A stretch of DNA of 64,000 nt from Jatrophihabitans sp964252635 (GTDB taxonomy: Bacteria > Actinomycetota > Actinomycetes > Mycobacteriales > Jatrophihabitantaceae). Positions 1 through 8,726 of the stretch are shown in pieces (within the stretch, counting starts at the first letter, position 1; each line of letters begins with the position of its first letter). Made by a program: the position numbers and the translations under genes. Under the pieces are notes generated by a model. That model had not been told where the DNA came from and searched no databases. It saw only the letters and a program-made list of their open reading frames with translations. The stretch is taken from assembly GCF_964252635.1 (NCBI RefSeq), contig NZ_CAXUNP010000009.1, forward strand, positions 42,370-106,369, read 5' to 3'.

Positions 1-2
1 GG

Positions 3-332
3 CGGGTACACGCCGTCCGTCGACTGCTCGGACCGCGTCTCGTGACGGGCCTGGCTCCGCACGAGGCCCTGGGGCTGAGGGCCGCCCGCGGCCGCGTCGC
101 CGCCGGGCTGCGTGGCCGCTGCGCCCAGGTACCGCCGCGACTGGGTCCCGTGACACTCGTCGACCGCAGCTACCTGGCCGCTGCACACCGGCTCGGGGTC
201 CGGGTGCACGTCTGGACGGTCAACGACCGTGCGGAGATGACCAGGTTGCTCGACCTCGGCGTCGACGGCGTCATGACCGACCGGGCCGACGTCCTGCGCA
301 ACGTGCTCCGCGAGCGCGGGCAGTGGACCTGA
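3..332 (+). CDS. Glycerophosphodiester phosphodiesterase, C-terminal part (5' end outside window)
   Basis: The frame is open from base 3 to the TGA at 330-332, so the gene begins before the window. The visible C-terminal part carries the end of a GDPD TIM barrel: VHVWTVND followed by LLDLGVDGVMTDRADVL, the usual last strand and loop of this family. GDPD enzymes hydrolyse glycerophosphodiesters to sn-glycerol 3-phosphate and an alcohol. The catalytic N-terminal His/Glu residues are not in view, so activity cannot be judged. The gene ends 98 bp before the thymidine kinase ATG. Confidence 0.85.
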   Translation, partial: RVHAVRRLLGPRLVTGLAPHEALGLRAARGRVAAGLRGRCAQVPPRLGPVTLVDRSYLAAAHRLGVRVHVWTVNDRAEMTRLLDLGVDGVMTDRADVLRNVLRERGQWT

Positions 333-430
333 CGGCCGGGCGGACCCGGTAGCCTCGCCGCGTGGTCGAGCCCCGCGACGACGGAGCGCTGTCCTCCGTC
401 CCCGCCGCCGGGAACCGGCGGGCGACGCCG

Positions 431-1084
431 ATGCCGGCCCAGCTGAAGTTCTTCTACGGCCCGATGGACTGCGGCAAGTCCACGCTCGCCCTGCAGATCG
501 ACCACAACCAGGCCCGGCAGGGCCGCCGCGGGCTGCGCCTCGTGCGGTACGACCGTTCGGGGGGCGCCAGCATCACGACCCGGGTGGGTCTCGCCCGCGA
601 CGCGATCGAGGTCGACGACGACACCGACGTGCGGAACCTCGTCAGGGACCGCTGGGCAACGGGGCAGCACGTCGACTACCTCATCGTCGACGAGGCCGGC
701 TTCCTGACCGCCGCGCACGTCGACCAGCTCGCCGAGCTCGTCGACGACTGGCACGTCGACGTCTACTGCTTCGGGCTGGTCACAGACTTCCGCACGATCC
801 TGCTGCCCGGCGCGCAACGGCTCGTCGAGCTGGCCGACGAGATCGCGCCCGTGCACGTCGAGGTGCTGTGCTGGTGCGGCCGGCCCGGGCGCCTGAACGC
901 GCGCGTCGTCGACGGGCGCGTCGTGCGCGAGGGCGACACCGTCGTGGTGGCCGACACCGCGGCGCCCGAGGACTCCGGCGCTGTCGAGGCTGCGGTGCAC
1001 TACCAGGTGCTGTGCCGTATGCACCACCGCCGCGGTGACCTCGGCACGACCACGGTGCGCGGTCAGCTCAGCCTCGAGGTCTGA
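431..1084 (+). CDS. tdk: Thymidine kinase (TK1 family)
   Basis: Phosphorylates thymidine to dTMP in the pyrimidine salvage pathway; cytosolic. From ATG 431 the protein is 217 aa and opens like the family, with a P-loop GPMDCGKST at residues 10-18, a Walker B/lid segment LIVDEAGFLT, and the C-terminal zinc site (CWCGRPGRLNARV, later LCRMHHRRG). The ligand pattern looks complete. An in-frame GTG at 362 would add 23 unconserved residues; neither start has a clear SD, and 431 is chosen because TK1 proteins start just before the P-loop strand. The P-loop Cys in place of the usual Ser is a mild variant. Many actinomycetes lack a TK1-type enzyme, so its presence is of some note. Confidence 0.9.
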   Translation: MPAQLKFFYGPMDCGKSTLALQIDHNQARQGRRGLRLVRYDRSGGASITTRVGLARDAIEVDDDTDVRNLVRDRWATGQHVDYLIVDEAGFLTAAHVDQLAELVDDWHVDVYCFGLVTDFRTILLPGAQRLVELADEIAPVHVEVLCWCGRPGRLNARVVDGRVVREGDTVVVADTAAPEDSGAVEAAVHYQVLCRMHHRRGDLGTTTVRGQLSLEV

Positions 1085-1157
1085 TCGCGGGGTCGCGCGG
1101 GCCCGCTCGGACCCCCACTCCACCGGTGCGACTGGCACGCCACTGAGTCGCAAGGGC

Positions 1158-1186
1158 TTGACATCGTTACCTCGGGCACCATAGGG
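1158..1186 (+). promoter_or_regulatory. Probable housekeeping promoter of rbpA
   Basis: A perfect TTGACA lies at 1158-1163, followed by a CATAGG/ATAGGG hexamer at about 1180-1186 with 16-17 bp spacing. This fits a strong SigA-type promoter and leaves a leader of about 90 nt before the rbpA ATG. It is the only good -35/-10 pair I see in the 199-bp gap. Confidence 0.6.
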
Positions 1187-1283
1187 GGGAATCCTGATGT
1201 CGAGTGGCTCGTTGAACCATTCGTACGCGAGCCCACGAACATCCTGGTAGGGCTCACCACTACCGCCCGAGGAGGTGCCCACC

Positions 1284-1631
1284 ATGGCAGATCGCACTTT
1301 GCGGGGCAGTCGGCTCGGTGCCATCAGCTACGAGACCGAGTACGGGGCAGAGCCTGCCCCGCGCAACGTCGCCGCGTACCGCTGTGAACGCGGCCACGAG
1401 TTCACCGTGCCGTTCTCCGAGGAAGCAGAGATCCCCAGCACGTGGGACTGCCGACTCGACGGCACCGTCGCCAAGTTGATCGACGGCCCGGAGCCCGAGG
1501 CCAAGAAGGTCAAGGCTCCGCGCACGCACTGGGACATGCTCATGGAGCGTCGCACCATCGCCGATCTCGAAGAGGTCCTGGCCGAGCGGCTCGACGTCCT
1601 GCGCGCCCGACGGGGCCAGAAGAGCGCCTGA
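1284..1631 (+). CDS. rbpA: RNA polymerase-binding protein RbpA
   Basis: RbpA binds RNA polymerase and the group I/II sigma factor and stimulates promoter opening; it is restricted to Actinomycetota. The 115-aa product has the typical core (YRCERGHEFTVPFSEEAEIPSTWDC) followed by the sigma-interacting helices (THWDMLMERRTIADLEEVLAERLDVL). ATG 1284 is fixed by GGAGGT at 1271-1276. Preceded by a TTGACA-type promoter and followed by a convergent exonuclease gene 23 bp away. Length and sequence are typical. Confidence 0.97.
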   Translation: MADRTLRGSRLGAISYETEYGAEPAPRNVAAYRCERGHEFTVPFSEEAEIPSTWDCRLDGTVAKLIDGPEPEAKKVKAPRTHWDMLMERRTIADLEEVLAERLDVLRARRGQKSA

Positions 1632-1635
1632 CCCA

Positions 1636-1658
1636 CTGATCCGGCCTCGGCCGGTCAG
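1636..1658. terminator. Hairpin between convergent rbpA and exonuclease genes
   Basis: CTGA(T)CCGGCC and GGCCGGTCAG form a 10-bp stem with one bulge and a 2-nt loop. It spans the 3' ends of both converging genes, so it may terminate both transcripts. No U-tract is present. Confidence 0.45.
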
Positions 1659-2728
1659 TCGAACAACGACAACTGCTCCACCGCGGGCCGCTTCGGCGGC
1701 AGCGGTGGCAGTCGTCGGGGCGCACCTGTCCGCCACCAGCGCCGCTCGCCGGGAGCATCCGCATAGGCCGGTGCCGGTGTGACGGTCTCGCCGGCGTCGG
1801 CCGGTTCGACGTCGGCCAGCACACGCACCGCGTTCGCCGCCGACCAGGTCAGGTTGTGCTCGCGGAAGACCGCGGCGACCGGGTCCGCGGCCAAGGGCAG
1901 CACACCCACTCCCCCAGCCAGCTCGAGGCCGAGCTCGACGTCGCGATGCATCGTCATGACCTGGCAGTTGAGCTCCCACGCCTCGCGGGCGCCGTCACAG
2001 GCCATCCTGCGGGCGGCGCCCTGACCCAGCCGGGCCGTCACCGCATCCAGGTCGTCGAACGCGGCACGCGCCGAGCCGAACTCACCCAGCAGGCGTGCCG
2101 CCAGCTTGGGCCCGACCCCGCGGACGCCGGGCAGGTTGTCCGACGGGTCACCACGCAGCGCCGCGTAGTCGCGGTACTGGTGCGGGTGCACGCCGAGCAG
2201 CAGCACTAGACGTTCGGCGGTCATGGTGGGTGAGGCGTCGACCCCGCCGTTGATGATGCGCAGCACGTGCGTGTGCTCGTCGATGAGCGCGAAGGCGTCA
2301 CGGTCCGAGGTCACCACGACCGTCCGGGCGCCGTGGCGGGGTGCGTACTCGGCACACGAGGCCAGGACGTCGTCGGCCTCCAGACCGGCGGGCACGACCA
2401 CCGCGACGCCGATCCGGCGCAACACGTCGACGGCCTCCGCCAGCTGCTCCACGAGGGTGTCGAGCTTGTCGACACGGTTGGCCTTGTAACCCGGCCACCG
2501 TTCGCGGCGCGTCGAACGGTCGGGGTCGTCGAAGCCGACCACGACCACGGCCGGGCGGACCCGCTCGACGGCCGCCACCAGCTGCGTCAGCAGCCCCCGG
2601 ACCGCCCACGACGCCTGCCCGGTCTGGGCCTGGGCGTGGAAGCTGCGGTGGACGAGGGAGTTGCCGTCGACGGCGAGGACGACCGGCTGCTGCACGTCGA
2701 CCACTCTGCCACCTGCCGCCGACGACAT
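1655..2728 (-). CDS. 5'-3' exonuclease (PIN/FEN-like) with C-terminal clamp-binding motif
   Basis: A free-standing homologue of the N-terminal 5'-nuclease domain of DNA polymerase I (357 aa). Visible are AVDGNSLVHRSF (first metal Asp, about residue 20), the helical arch GYKANR, LEADDVLA, TSDRDAFAL and the helix-hairpin-helix region GDPSDNLPGVRGVGPKLAARLL, so the metal-ligand Asp set appears complete. After about residue 290 comes a Pro-rich tail ending QLSLFD, an exact beta-clamp binding pentapeptide (QLSLF), suggesting recruitment by the sliding clamp. It lies 3 bp upstream of nothing functional on its own strand; ppm1 stops just before its ATG. Likely role: Okazaki-fragment or repair flap processing. 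A second paralogue lies at 7810-8712. Confidence 0.85.
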   Translation of the reverse strand: MSSAAGGRVVDVQQPVVLAVDGNSLVHRSFHAQAQTGQASWAVRGLLTQLVAAVERVRPAVVVVGFDDPDRSTRRERWPGYKANRVDKLDTLVEQLAEAVDVLRRIGVAVVVPAGLEADDVLASCAEYAPRHGARTVVVTSDRDAFALIDEHTHVLRIINGGVDASPTMTAERLVLLLGVHPHQYRDYAALRGDPSDNLPGVRGVGPKLAARLLGEFGSARAAFDDLDAVTARLGQGAARRMACDGAREAWELNCQVMTMHRDVELGLELAGGVGVLPLAADPVAAVFREHNLTWSAANAVRVLADVEPADAGETVTPAPAYADAPGERRWWRTGAPRRLPPLPPKRPAVEQLSLFD

Positions 2729-2731
2729 GTC

Positions 2732-3472
2732 TCAGCGACGCCCGCGGACCAGCCCACGCAGCTGGTCGGCGCGGTGCCGGACCCCCCATTGCGTCACCCG
2801 GGTGAAGGCCTCACGCACGATCTCGCTGCTCATCTTGGACTCGCCGCGCTCGCGCTCGACGAAGGTGATCGGCACCTCGACGACCCGGAACCCGGCGTCG
2901 AGGGCGCGGCGGGCGAGGTCGACCTGGAAGCAGTACCCCTGCGAGGCCACCCCGGCGTAGTCGATGCGTTCGAGCACCTCGCGCCGGAACGCACGGTAGC
3001 CGCCGGTGGCGTCGCGCAGCCGCAGCCCGAGGGCGAGCCGGGTGTAGAGGTTTCCGCCGCGCGAGATGAGCTCGCGCGAACGGGGCCAGTTCACGACGGA
3101 CCCGCCCGGGACGTAGCGCGAACCCAGGACGAGATCGGCCCGGTCGAGGGCGGCCAGCAACCGCGGGAGCTGCTCGGGCGCGTGCGAACCGTCGGCATCC
3201 ATCTCGACGAGCACGTCGTAGCCCTGGTCCAGCCCCCAGCCGAAACCGGCGATGTACGCCGCCCCGAGGCCGGCCTTCGCGGTCCGGTGCAGGACGTGGA
3301 TGTGGTCGTCGCCGTCCGCCAGCTCGTCGGCGATCTTGCCCGTTCCGTCCGGGCTGCCGTCGTCGACCACGAGCAGGTGCGCGTCGGGCACGGACGCCCT
3401 GACCCGGCCGATGATCCGCTCGATGTTCTCGCGCTCGTCGTAGGTCGGGACGACCACCAACACCCGGCTCAT
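2732..3472 (-). CDS. ppm1: Polyprenol monophosphomannose synthase (GT2)
   Basis: Transfers mannose from GDP-mannose to polyprenyl phosphate, giving the donor for lipoprotein/protein O-mannosylation and lipoglycan synthesis outside the membrane. The 246-aa protein is a GT2 enzyme: VVVPTYDERENIERII at the N-terminus, VVDDGSPDGTG, the metal-binding EMDADGSH and a GGYRAFRREVL segment. ATG 3472 overlaps the lnt stop (ATGA, 3469-3472), so the two are translationally coupled. In M. tuberculosis these activities are fused in one protein; here they are separate. No C-terminal membrane domain is present, so membrane association probably depends on Lnt. Confidence 0.93.
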   Translation of the reverse strand: MSRVLVVVPTYDERENIERIIGRVRASVPDAHLLVVDDGSPDGTGKIADELADGDDHIHVLHRTAKAGLGAAYIAGFGWGLDQGYDVLVEMDADGSHAPEQLPRLLAALDRADLVLGSRYVPGGSVVNWPRSRELISRGGNLYTRLALGLRLRDATGGYRAFRREVLERIDYAGVASQGYCFQVDLARRALDAGFRVVEVPITFVERERGESKMSSEIVREAFTRVTQWGVRHRADQLRGLVRGRR

Positions 3473-5133
3473 CGGTGCGCAACCTCCTCCTGCTCGACCC
3501 CGCTCGCTGTGCCCTCGTCCCGCTGGCGCGCCGACGCTGCGGTCCGGTCGCCCCGGCGGCGCCAGACCGCGAACAGCAGACCGGCGAGCGCGGCTGCGCT
3601 CAACACCCATTCGGGTACCGCGCCGATCCGGGTCGCCAGCGTAGTGGCCGTCCGGACGGGCACGGCGTGGACCAGGATCGCCGAGCGGTACAGCGGCCCT
3701 GAGCTCAGGATCACCCGGCCGTCCGGGCCGATCAGGGCCGACTTGCCGGTCGTGGCCGCCTGCACGACCGTGCGGCCCAGCTCGACGGCCCGCAACTGGC
3801 TCATGGCCAGCTGCTGGTAGGTCTCCGGGGTGTGCCCGAAGGTGGCGTTGTTGGTCTGCACGACGACGAGCCGGGCTCCGGCCGCGACCGACGAGCGGAC
3901 GAGGTCGTCGTAGGCGACCTCGAAGCAGATGACGTCGCCGATCGGTACCGGGCCGCCCCGCAGCAGCCCGTTGCCCTTGCCCGCCACCATGTCCTGGGTG
4001 ACCGTCTTGGCGTCGGAGCTGACGGCCTGCGCGATACCGCGCAGCGGGATGTACTCGGCGAACGGCACCGGGTGCCGCTTGACGTAGCGTGCGCCGGGGC
4101 CGGTGGTCGGCGACCACAGGATGCCGACGTTGCGGCGGTGCGTCGGGCCCGGCCCCTGCAGGATGGCCCCGACGAGCACGGGCGCGCCGACGGCCTTCAC
4201 GGCCCGGTCGATCTTGGCGTAGGCGCCGGCGTCCTCGAACGGGTCGACGTCGGAGGCGTTCTCGGGCCACAGCACCAGGCTCGGCCGGGCCACCGTCCCG
4301 GCCTTCACCTCGGCCGCGAGCTTCAGCGTCTGGCGGACGTGGTTGTCGAGGACCTGCTCGGCGCGGGTCTCGATGTCGAGGGTGCCGGTGTCGGGCAGCC
4401 CGCCCTGGATGACGGCGACGGTCTCCTGCCGGCCGCCGTCACCGGGGTCGAGCGGGACGGCCAGCACCAGCCCGACGACGGGCACCGCCACCAGCGCGAC
4501 CAGGCCCGCGACGAGCGGCCGTCGCAGCGTGGGCCACGCCGCCAGGCCGGCCTCGGCCAGCCCGGCCCCGGCCACCGCGACCACGAACGTCACCAACGGT
4601 GCGCCGCCCAGTGGCGCGAACCACTTGAGTGGCGAGCTCGCCTGGCTGAACGCGAGTCGGCCCCACGGGAACCCGCCGAACGGGATGCGGTCGCGCAGGA
4701 ACTCCTGCCCGACCCACGCCGCGCCGACCCAGAAGATGCGTCCCGGCAGCCGCACCAGCACGGTGAGCGCGGCCCCGAGGACGGCGAAGAACAGCGCGAA
4801 GAACAGGCCCAGGATGAGCCAGGGAACGGGGCCGACGTAGATGCCCGTCCAGTGCACCAGCGGCAGCAGGAACGCGGCGCCGTAGAGGTAGCCCAGCCAC
4901 GCCCCGGTGCGCGCGCGGCGACCGTCGACGGCCACCGACAGGGCGGCGACGCTGAGGAACGCGAACGGCCACCATCCGAAACGCGGGAACGCCAGGACCC
5001 CCGCCGCGCCGCCTCCGACGGCGGCGAGCGCGGCCCAGCGCGCCGGGAAGCGCGGCGCGCGGACGGGGTGCATCGGACCAGTATCGCCGAGCCCCGCTGA
5101 GGCGACACCGACCTCGCCGACCGCCGCCGTCAC
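3469..5133 (-). CDS. lnt: Apolipoprotein N-acyltransferase
   Basis: N-acylates the diacylglyceryl-cysteine of lipoproteins in the cytoplasmic membrane. The N-terminal half has several hydrophobic segments and the C-terminal half is a nitrilase domain with the expected E-K-C triad: Glu in LVLWPENASD, Lys in RYVKRHPVPFAEY, Cys in DVICFEVAYDD. A last TM helix follows near the C-terminus. The GTG at 5133 overlaps the upstream amidohydrolase stop as GTGA, favouring it as a coupled start (554 aa); ATG 5073 would remove 20 residues and start closer to the family norm. Coupled by ATGA to ppm1 downstream. Confidence 0.92.
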   Translation of the reverse strand: MTAAVGEVGVASAGLGDTGPMHPVRAPRFPARWAALAAVGGGAAGVLAFPRFGWWPFAFLSVAALSVAVDGRRARTGAWLGYLYGAAFLLPLVHWTGIYVGPVPWLILGLFFALFFAVLGAALTVLVRLPGRIFWVGAAWVGQEFLRDRIPFGGFPWGRLAFSQASSPLKWFAPLGGAPLVTFVVAVAGAGLAEAGLAAWPTLRRPLVAGLVALVAVPVVGLVLAVPLDPGDGGRQETVAVIQGGLPDTGTLDIETRAEQVLDNHVRQTLKLAAEVKAGTVARPSLVLWPENASDVDPFEDAGAYAKIDRAVKAVGAPVLVGAILQGPGPTHRRNVGILWSPTTGPGARYVKRHPVPFAEYIPLRGIAQAVSSDAKTVTQDMVAGKGNGLLRGGPVPIGDVICFEVAYDDLVRSSVAAGARLVVVQTNNATFGHTPETYQQLAMSQLRAVELGRTVVQAATTGKSALIGPDGRVILSSGPLYRSAILVHAVPVRTATTLATRIGAVPEWVLSAAALAGLLFAVWRRRGDRTAASARQRDEGTASGVEQEEVAHR

Positions 5134-6652
5134 CCCGTCTCGTGCAGCACGTGGCCGCGCAGCACCGTGGCCCGGCAGGTCGGCAGGCCGGCCGGGTCGT
5201 CCAGCGGCGGGAGGTCGTGCCCGTCGTCGGCGGTCCGCCAGACGCGAACGTCGCCGGCCGGCCGGGCGCCAGCACGCCCTCGACGTCGTGCCCCGCCGCC
5301 TGCCACCCGGCGCGCGTGTGCGCCTCGAACGCGGCCTCGACCGGGATCGAGGCAGCCGGGTCGTGATGGTGGGTGGCGGCGCGCACCGCGGCCCAGGGGC
5401 CGAGCTCGGTGACCGGCGAGTCCGAGCCCAGGACCAGGGGCACGCCGGCGGAGACGAGGTCGGCCAGCCGGTTCAGAGCCAGCGAGCGGTCGCCGCCGAG
5501 ACGCTGCGCGTACATGCCGTCGCGCCCGCCCCACAACGCGTCGAAGCAGGGCTGCATCGAGGCCGTCAGCCCGGACGCGGCGAGCCGGGCCGGGTCACGG
5601 ACGTACTCGGCGTGCTCGATGCGCTGACCCGCGCCTGCCGTCCGTCCCAGCCGGGCCGAGGCCAGCTCGTAGGCGTCCAGCACCTGGTCCACGGCGGCGT
5701 CGCCGATCGCGTGGAACCCGGACTGCAGGCCGGCGACGGCGCAGGCCTCCACGTGCGCGGCCATGTCCTGCGTGGCGAAGCGCAGCAGGCCCGTCTCGCC
5801 CGGGTGGCTGGCGTACGGCTCACGCAGCGCGGCGGTCGCCGAACCGAGCGAGCCGTCGCAGAACAGGTCGCCGGCGGCTCCGACGGCGCCCAGCTGGCGG
5901 GCTTTCTCGACGGCCCCCAGCTCGCCCCAGTACGGCGTCACGTCCGGCAACGACGGGTCCGCGGCCAGCACGATCAGCTCGACCAGGTCGTCCTCGGTGC
6001 TGATGACCGGCCCGGCCATCTCGTGCACGGCGGCGATCCCGAGTGACGCCGCCCGGCGCAGCATGGCCAGCTGCGCGTCCCGGCGTTGCGCCCGAGTCAG
6101 CGACGCCAGGGCCACCTCGCGCACCCGGTCGTGCGCCGGCTCGCGGATCCAGCCGTTCTCGCCGACCCCCGCCCCGGCGAGGCCGGGCACCGCGGCCCGC
6201 AGCGCCGACGACACCACCGCCGAGTGCACGTCGACCCGCGCCAGGTAGACCACGCCGCCGTAGGACGCGCGGTCCAGCTCCGCCGACGTCGGCGGCCGCC
6301 CCTCAGGCCAGTCGGTCTCACTCCACCCGCCGCCGAGCACGGGACGGCCCCGCGCCGACCGGGCGGCGTCCTCCACCGCCCGCAGCGCCTCGCCCAGGGA
6401 GCGGCAGCCGCTGAGGTCCAGCGCGGTCAACGCCAACCCGGTGGACGTCGCGTGGACATGCGCGTCGACGAACGCCGGCGCGACCCATCCCCCGTCGAGG
6501 TCGACGACACGTGTCCCGACCCGGCCGGCATCGGCCTCGGCCCGGTGCTCGTCACCGACCCACTCGATCATCCCGTCGTCGCCCACCATCAGGGCCGTCG
6601 GCCGTCGTGCGGCCGGGGTGTGGATTCGTCCGTGGCGGTAGAGGGTGGGCAC
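5130..6652 (-). pseudogene. YtcJ-like amidohydrolase with an apparent single-base deletion near the 3' end
   Basis: A metal-dependent amidohydrolase (amidohydrolase-3/YtcJ type) starting at GTG 6652 (VPTLYRHG). The HxH metal motif (DAHVHATS), FHAIGDAAVDQ, IEHAEY and LGSDSPV are all present. At about 5242-5243 the frame that encodes APGRPATFA runs on into nonsense that reads through lnt, while the +1-shifted frame continues with VWRTADDGHDLPPLDD and ends in VLRGHVLHETG, a normal family C-terminus, stopping at 5130 in a GTGA overlap with lnt. Restoring one G (GCGTC to GCGGTC) would give an intact gene of about 507 aa. Either a real recent frameshift or a sequencing error; all catalytic residues lie before it. 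Confidence 0.8.
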
Positions 6653-6781
6653 CCGTCCGAGTGTGCCAGCGCGGTCGGTGCGCACCCGGCGGGCGATCAC
6701 CGGCGCCGGACGGGCCGGGGACCGGTAGCGTTTACGCGACCCGGCGGCCGCAGCCGGCGTCACCACCGACAGGAGCACCGC

Positions 6782-7813
6782 GTGGTCGCGAGCATCGAGG
6801 ACGTCGCCCGCCGGGCCGGCGTGTCGATCGCGACGGTCTCCCGGGCGCTGCGCGGGCTCCCGGACGTCGCGGCCGGCACCCGCGACCGCGTCCTCACCGC
6901 GGCCAACGAGCTCAACTACGTGGCCTCGCCGTTCGCGGCCCGGCTGGCCAGCGGACGGACGGCGACGATCGGGCTCGTGGTCCCGTTCGTCAACCGCTGG
7001 TTCTTCGCCGAGGTCATCGCCACCGTCGAGGCCGAGCTGCGCCAGGCGGGTTTCGACCTCCTGCTCTACAACCTGGGCGACGAGGACGGCCGGCGTCGCT
7101 TCTTCGACGAGATGCCGATGCGCAAGCGCGTCGACGGCGTGCTGGTCGCCAGCCTCGTGCTCGAGGACGCCGAGTTCGACGCGCTCACCGCCCTGCACCG
7201 CCCGGTCGGGCTGCTCGGCATCGAGCGGGAGGGTTTCCTGTCGGCCGGCATCGACGACGTCGCCGCCGCCCGCGCGGCCGTCGACCATCTCGTGAGCCTG
7301 GGACACCGCCGCATCGGGCTCATCGGCGGCGACACCGACGACCCGATGCGGTTCACGCCGCCGCTGCACCGCCGCGACGGGTACCGGCACAGCCTCGCCG
7401 CGGTCGGCGTCGAGCCCGACCCCGACCTCGAGCGGCTCGGCTACTTCACGGTCGAGGGCGGCCGGTCCGCGACCCGGAGCTTCCTCGAACTGCCCGACCG
7501 GCCGACCGCGATCTTCGCCGAGAGCGACGAGATGGCCTACGGCGCCATCCGCGAGATCTACCGCTCCGGGCTGGTGCCGGGCGAGGAGGTCGCGGTGATG
7601 GGCTTCGACGACCAGCCGTTCGCCGAGCTCATGGACCTGTCCACCGTGCGTCAACCGGTCGGCGTGCAGGCCCAGGACGTCACCACCAGACTGCTCGCCC
7701 GGATCGCCGGGGCCGACGACGACGACGGGGACCCGCGGGACCCGGCGGTGGTGCTGCCCACCGAGCTCGTCCTGCGGGCCAGCACCCAGGGCCCGGACGG
7801 AGCCTCGTCATGA
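6782..7813 (+). CDS. LacI-family transcriptional regulator
   Basis: The 343-aa protein begins with a LacI helix-turn-helix (SIEDVARRAGVSIATVSRAL, residues 4-23) and hinge, followed by a periplasmic-binding-protein-like effector domain ending in VMGFDDQPFAELMDLSTVRQP. The GTG at 6782 has AGGAG at 6771-6775. The gene is divergent from the amidohydrolase (129-bp gap, likely shared control region) and overlaps the next gene by ATGA, so the regulator and a 5'-nuclease are co-translated. The effector is unknown, probably a sugar or nucleoside given the family. Confidence 0.92.
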   Translation: MVASIEDVARRAGVSIATVSRALRGLPDVAAGTRDRVLTAANELNYVASPFAARLASGRTATIGLVVPFVNRWFFAEVIATVEAELRQAGFDLLLYNLGDEDGRRRFFDEMPMRKRVDGVLVASLVLEDAEFDALTALHRPVGLLGIEREGFLSAGIDDVAAARAAVDHLVSLGHRRIGLIGGDTDDPMRFTPPLHRRDGYRHSLAAVGVEPDPDLERLGYFTVEGGRSATRSFLELPDRPTAIFAESDEMAYGAIREIYRSGLVPGEEVAVMGFDDQPFAELMDLSTVRQPVGVQAQDVTTRLLARIAGADDDDGDPRDPAVVLPTELVLRASTQGPDGASS

Positions 7814-8712
7814 CCTTGATGCTCATCGACGCCGCCAACCTGTACTTCCGCGCGTTCCACGCCATCCCCGACACCGTCACCGCGCCGGACGGCCGCCCCG
7901 TGAACGCGATCCGCGGCTTCCTGGACATGTCGGCCTCCCTCATCGACAAGCGGCGTCCGTCCCGCTGGGTGGCCTGCCTCGACCTGGACTGGCGACCCGC
8001 GTTCCGCGTCGAGCTCGTCCCGACCTACAAGGCGCACCGGGTGGCACCCGACGGCGGCGAGGAGGTTCCCGACCTGCTGAGCCCGCAGGTGCCGCTCCTG
8101 CTCCAGGTGCTGACGGCGTTCGGTCTCGCGTGCGCCGGCGCCGAGGGTTTCGAGGCCGACGACGTCATGGCGGCCCTGGCGCGTCGCGACCGCGACCGGG
8201 TGGAGGTCGTCAGCGGCGACCGCGACATGCTGGCCCTGGCCGACGACCGCGTCACCGTGCTGTACACCGGCAAGGGGATCGCCAAGATGGAGGACATGAC
8301 GCCGGCCGCGGTGCGGACGAAGTACGGCATCCCGGCCGAGAACTACGCCGACTTCGCGGTGCTGCGCGGCGACCCCAGCGACGGCCTGCCGGGCGTCGCC
8401 GGCGTCGGCGAGAAGACCGCCGCCGCGCTGGTGTCCCGCTTCGGCACGATCGAGCAGATCGTGGCCGCGGCGACCGCCGGCGACGACGGGTTCCCGGCCG
8501 GCGCCGCGGCCAAGGTGCGGGCCGCGACCGACTACCTCGCGAAGGCGCCGTCAGCCGTCCGCCTGCGCAGCGACGCCCCGGTGCCGGAGGTTGACGACGA
8601 CCTGCCCGCCCGTCCGCGAGATGCGGACCGGCTTGCCGAGCTGGCGACCGAGCTCGGCCTCGAGAGCTCGGTCGAGCGCCTGACGAAGGCAGTGGCCGCC
8701 GCGCGCGGCTGA
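7810..8712 (+). CDS. 5'-3' exonuclease (PolI N-terminal-domain-like), second paralogue
   Basis: A 300-aa stand-alone 5'-nuclease: LIDAANLYFRAF, the arch segment TYKAHR, FEADDVMA, SGDRDMLAL and GDPSDGLPGVAGVGEKTAAALV match the family order. It resembles the M. tuberculosis Rv2090-type exonuclease, and like Rv2090 it is next to a DUF4333 protein and helY. Start ATG 7810 overlaps the LacI stop (ATGA). Unlike the paralogue at 1655-2728 it has no C-terminal clamp-binding peptide, ending instead in a short helical tail. Convergent with the DUF4333 gene (14-bp gap). Confidence 0.88.
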   Translation: MTLMLIDAANLYFRAFHAIPDTVTAPDGRPVNAIRGFLDMSASLIDKRRPSRWVACLDLDWRPAFRVELVPTYKAHRVAPDGGEEVPDLLSPQVPLLLQVLTAFGLACAGAEGFEADDVMAALARRDRDRVEVVSGDRDMLALADDRVTVLYTGKGIAKMEDMTPAAVRTKYGIPAENYADFAVLRGDPSDGLPGVAGVGEKTAAALVSRFGTIEQIVAAATAGDDGFPAGAAAKVRAATDYLAKAPSAVRLRSDAPVPEVDDDLPARPRDADRLAELATELGLESSVERLTKAVAAARG

Positions 8713-8726
8713 CGCAGACCCGACCG

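Noticed and set aside
4439..5130. Fusion of the amidohydrolase with downstream reading frame into lnt
   Set aside because: The frame only runs on because of the apparent deletion near 5242; the protein there is antisense-like nonsense relative to lnt.
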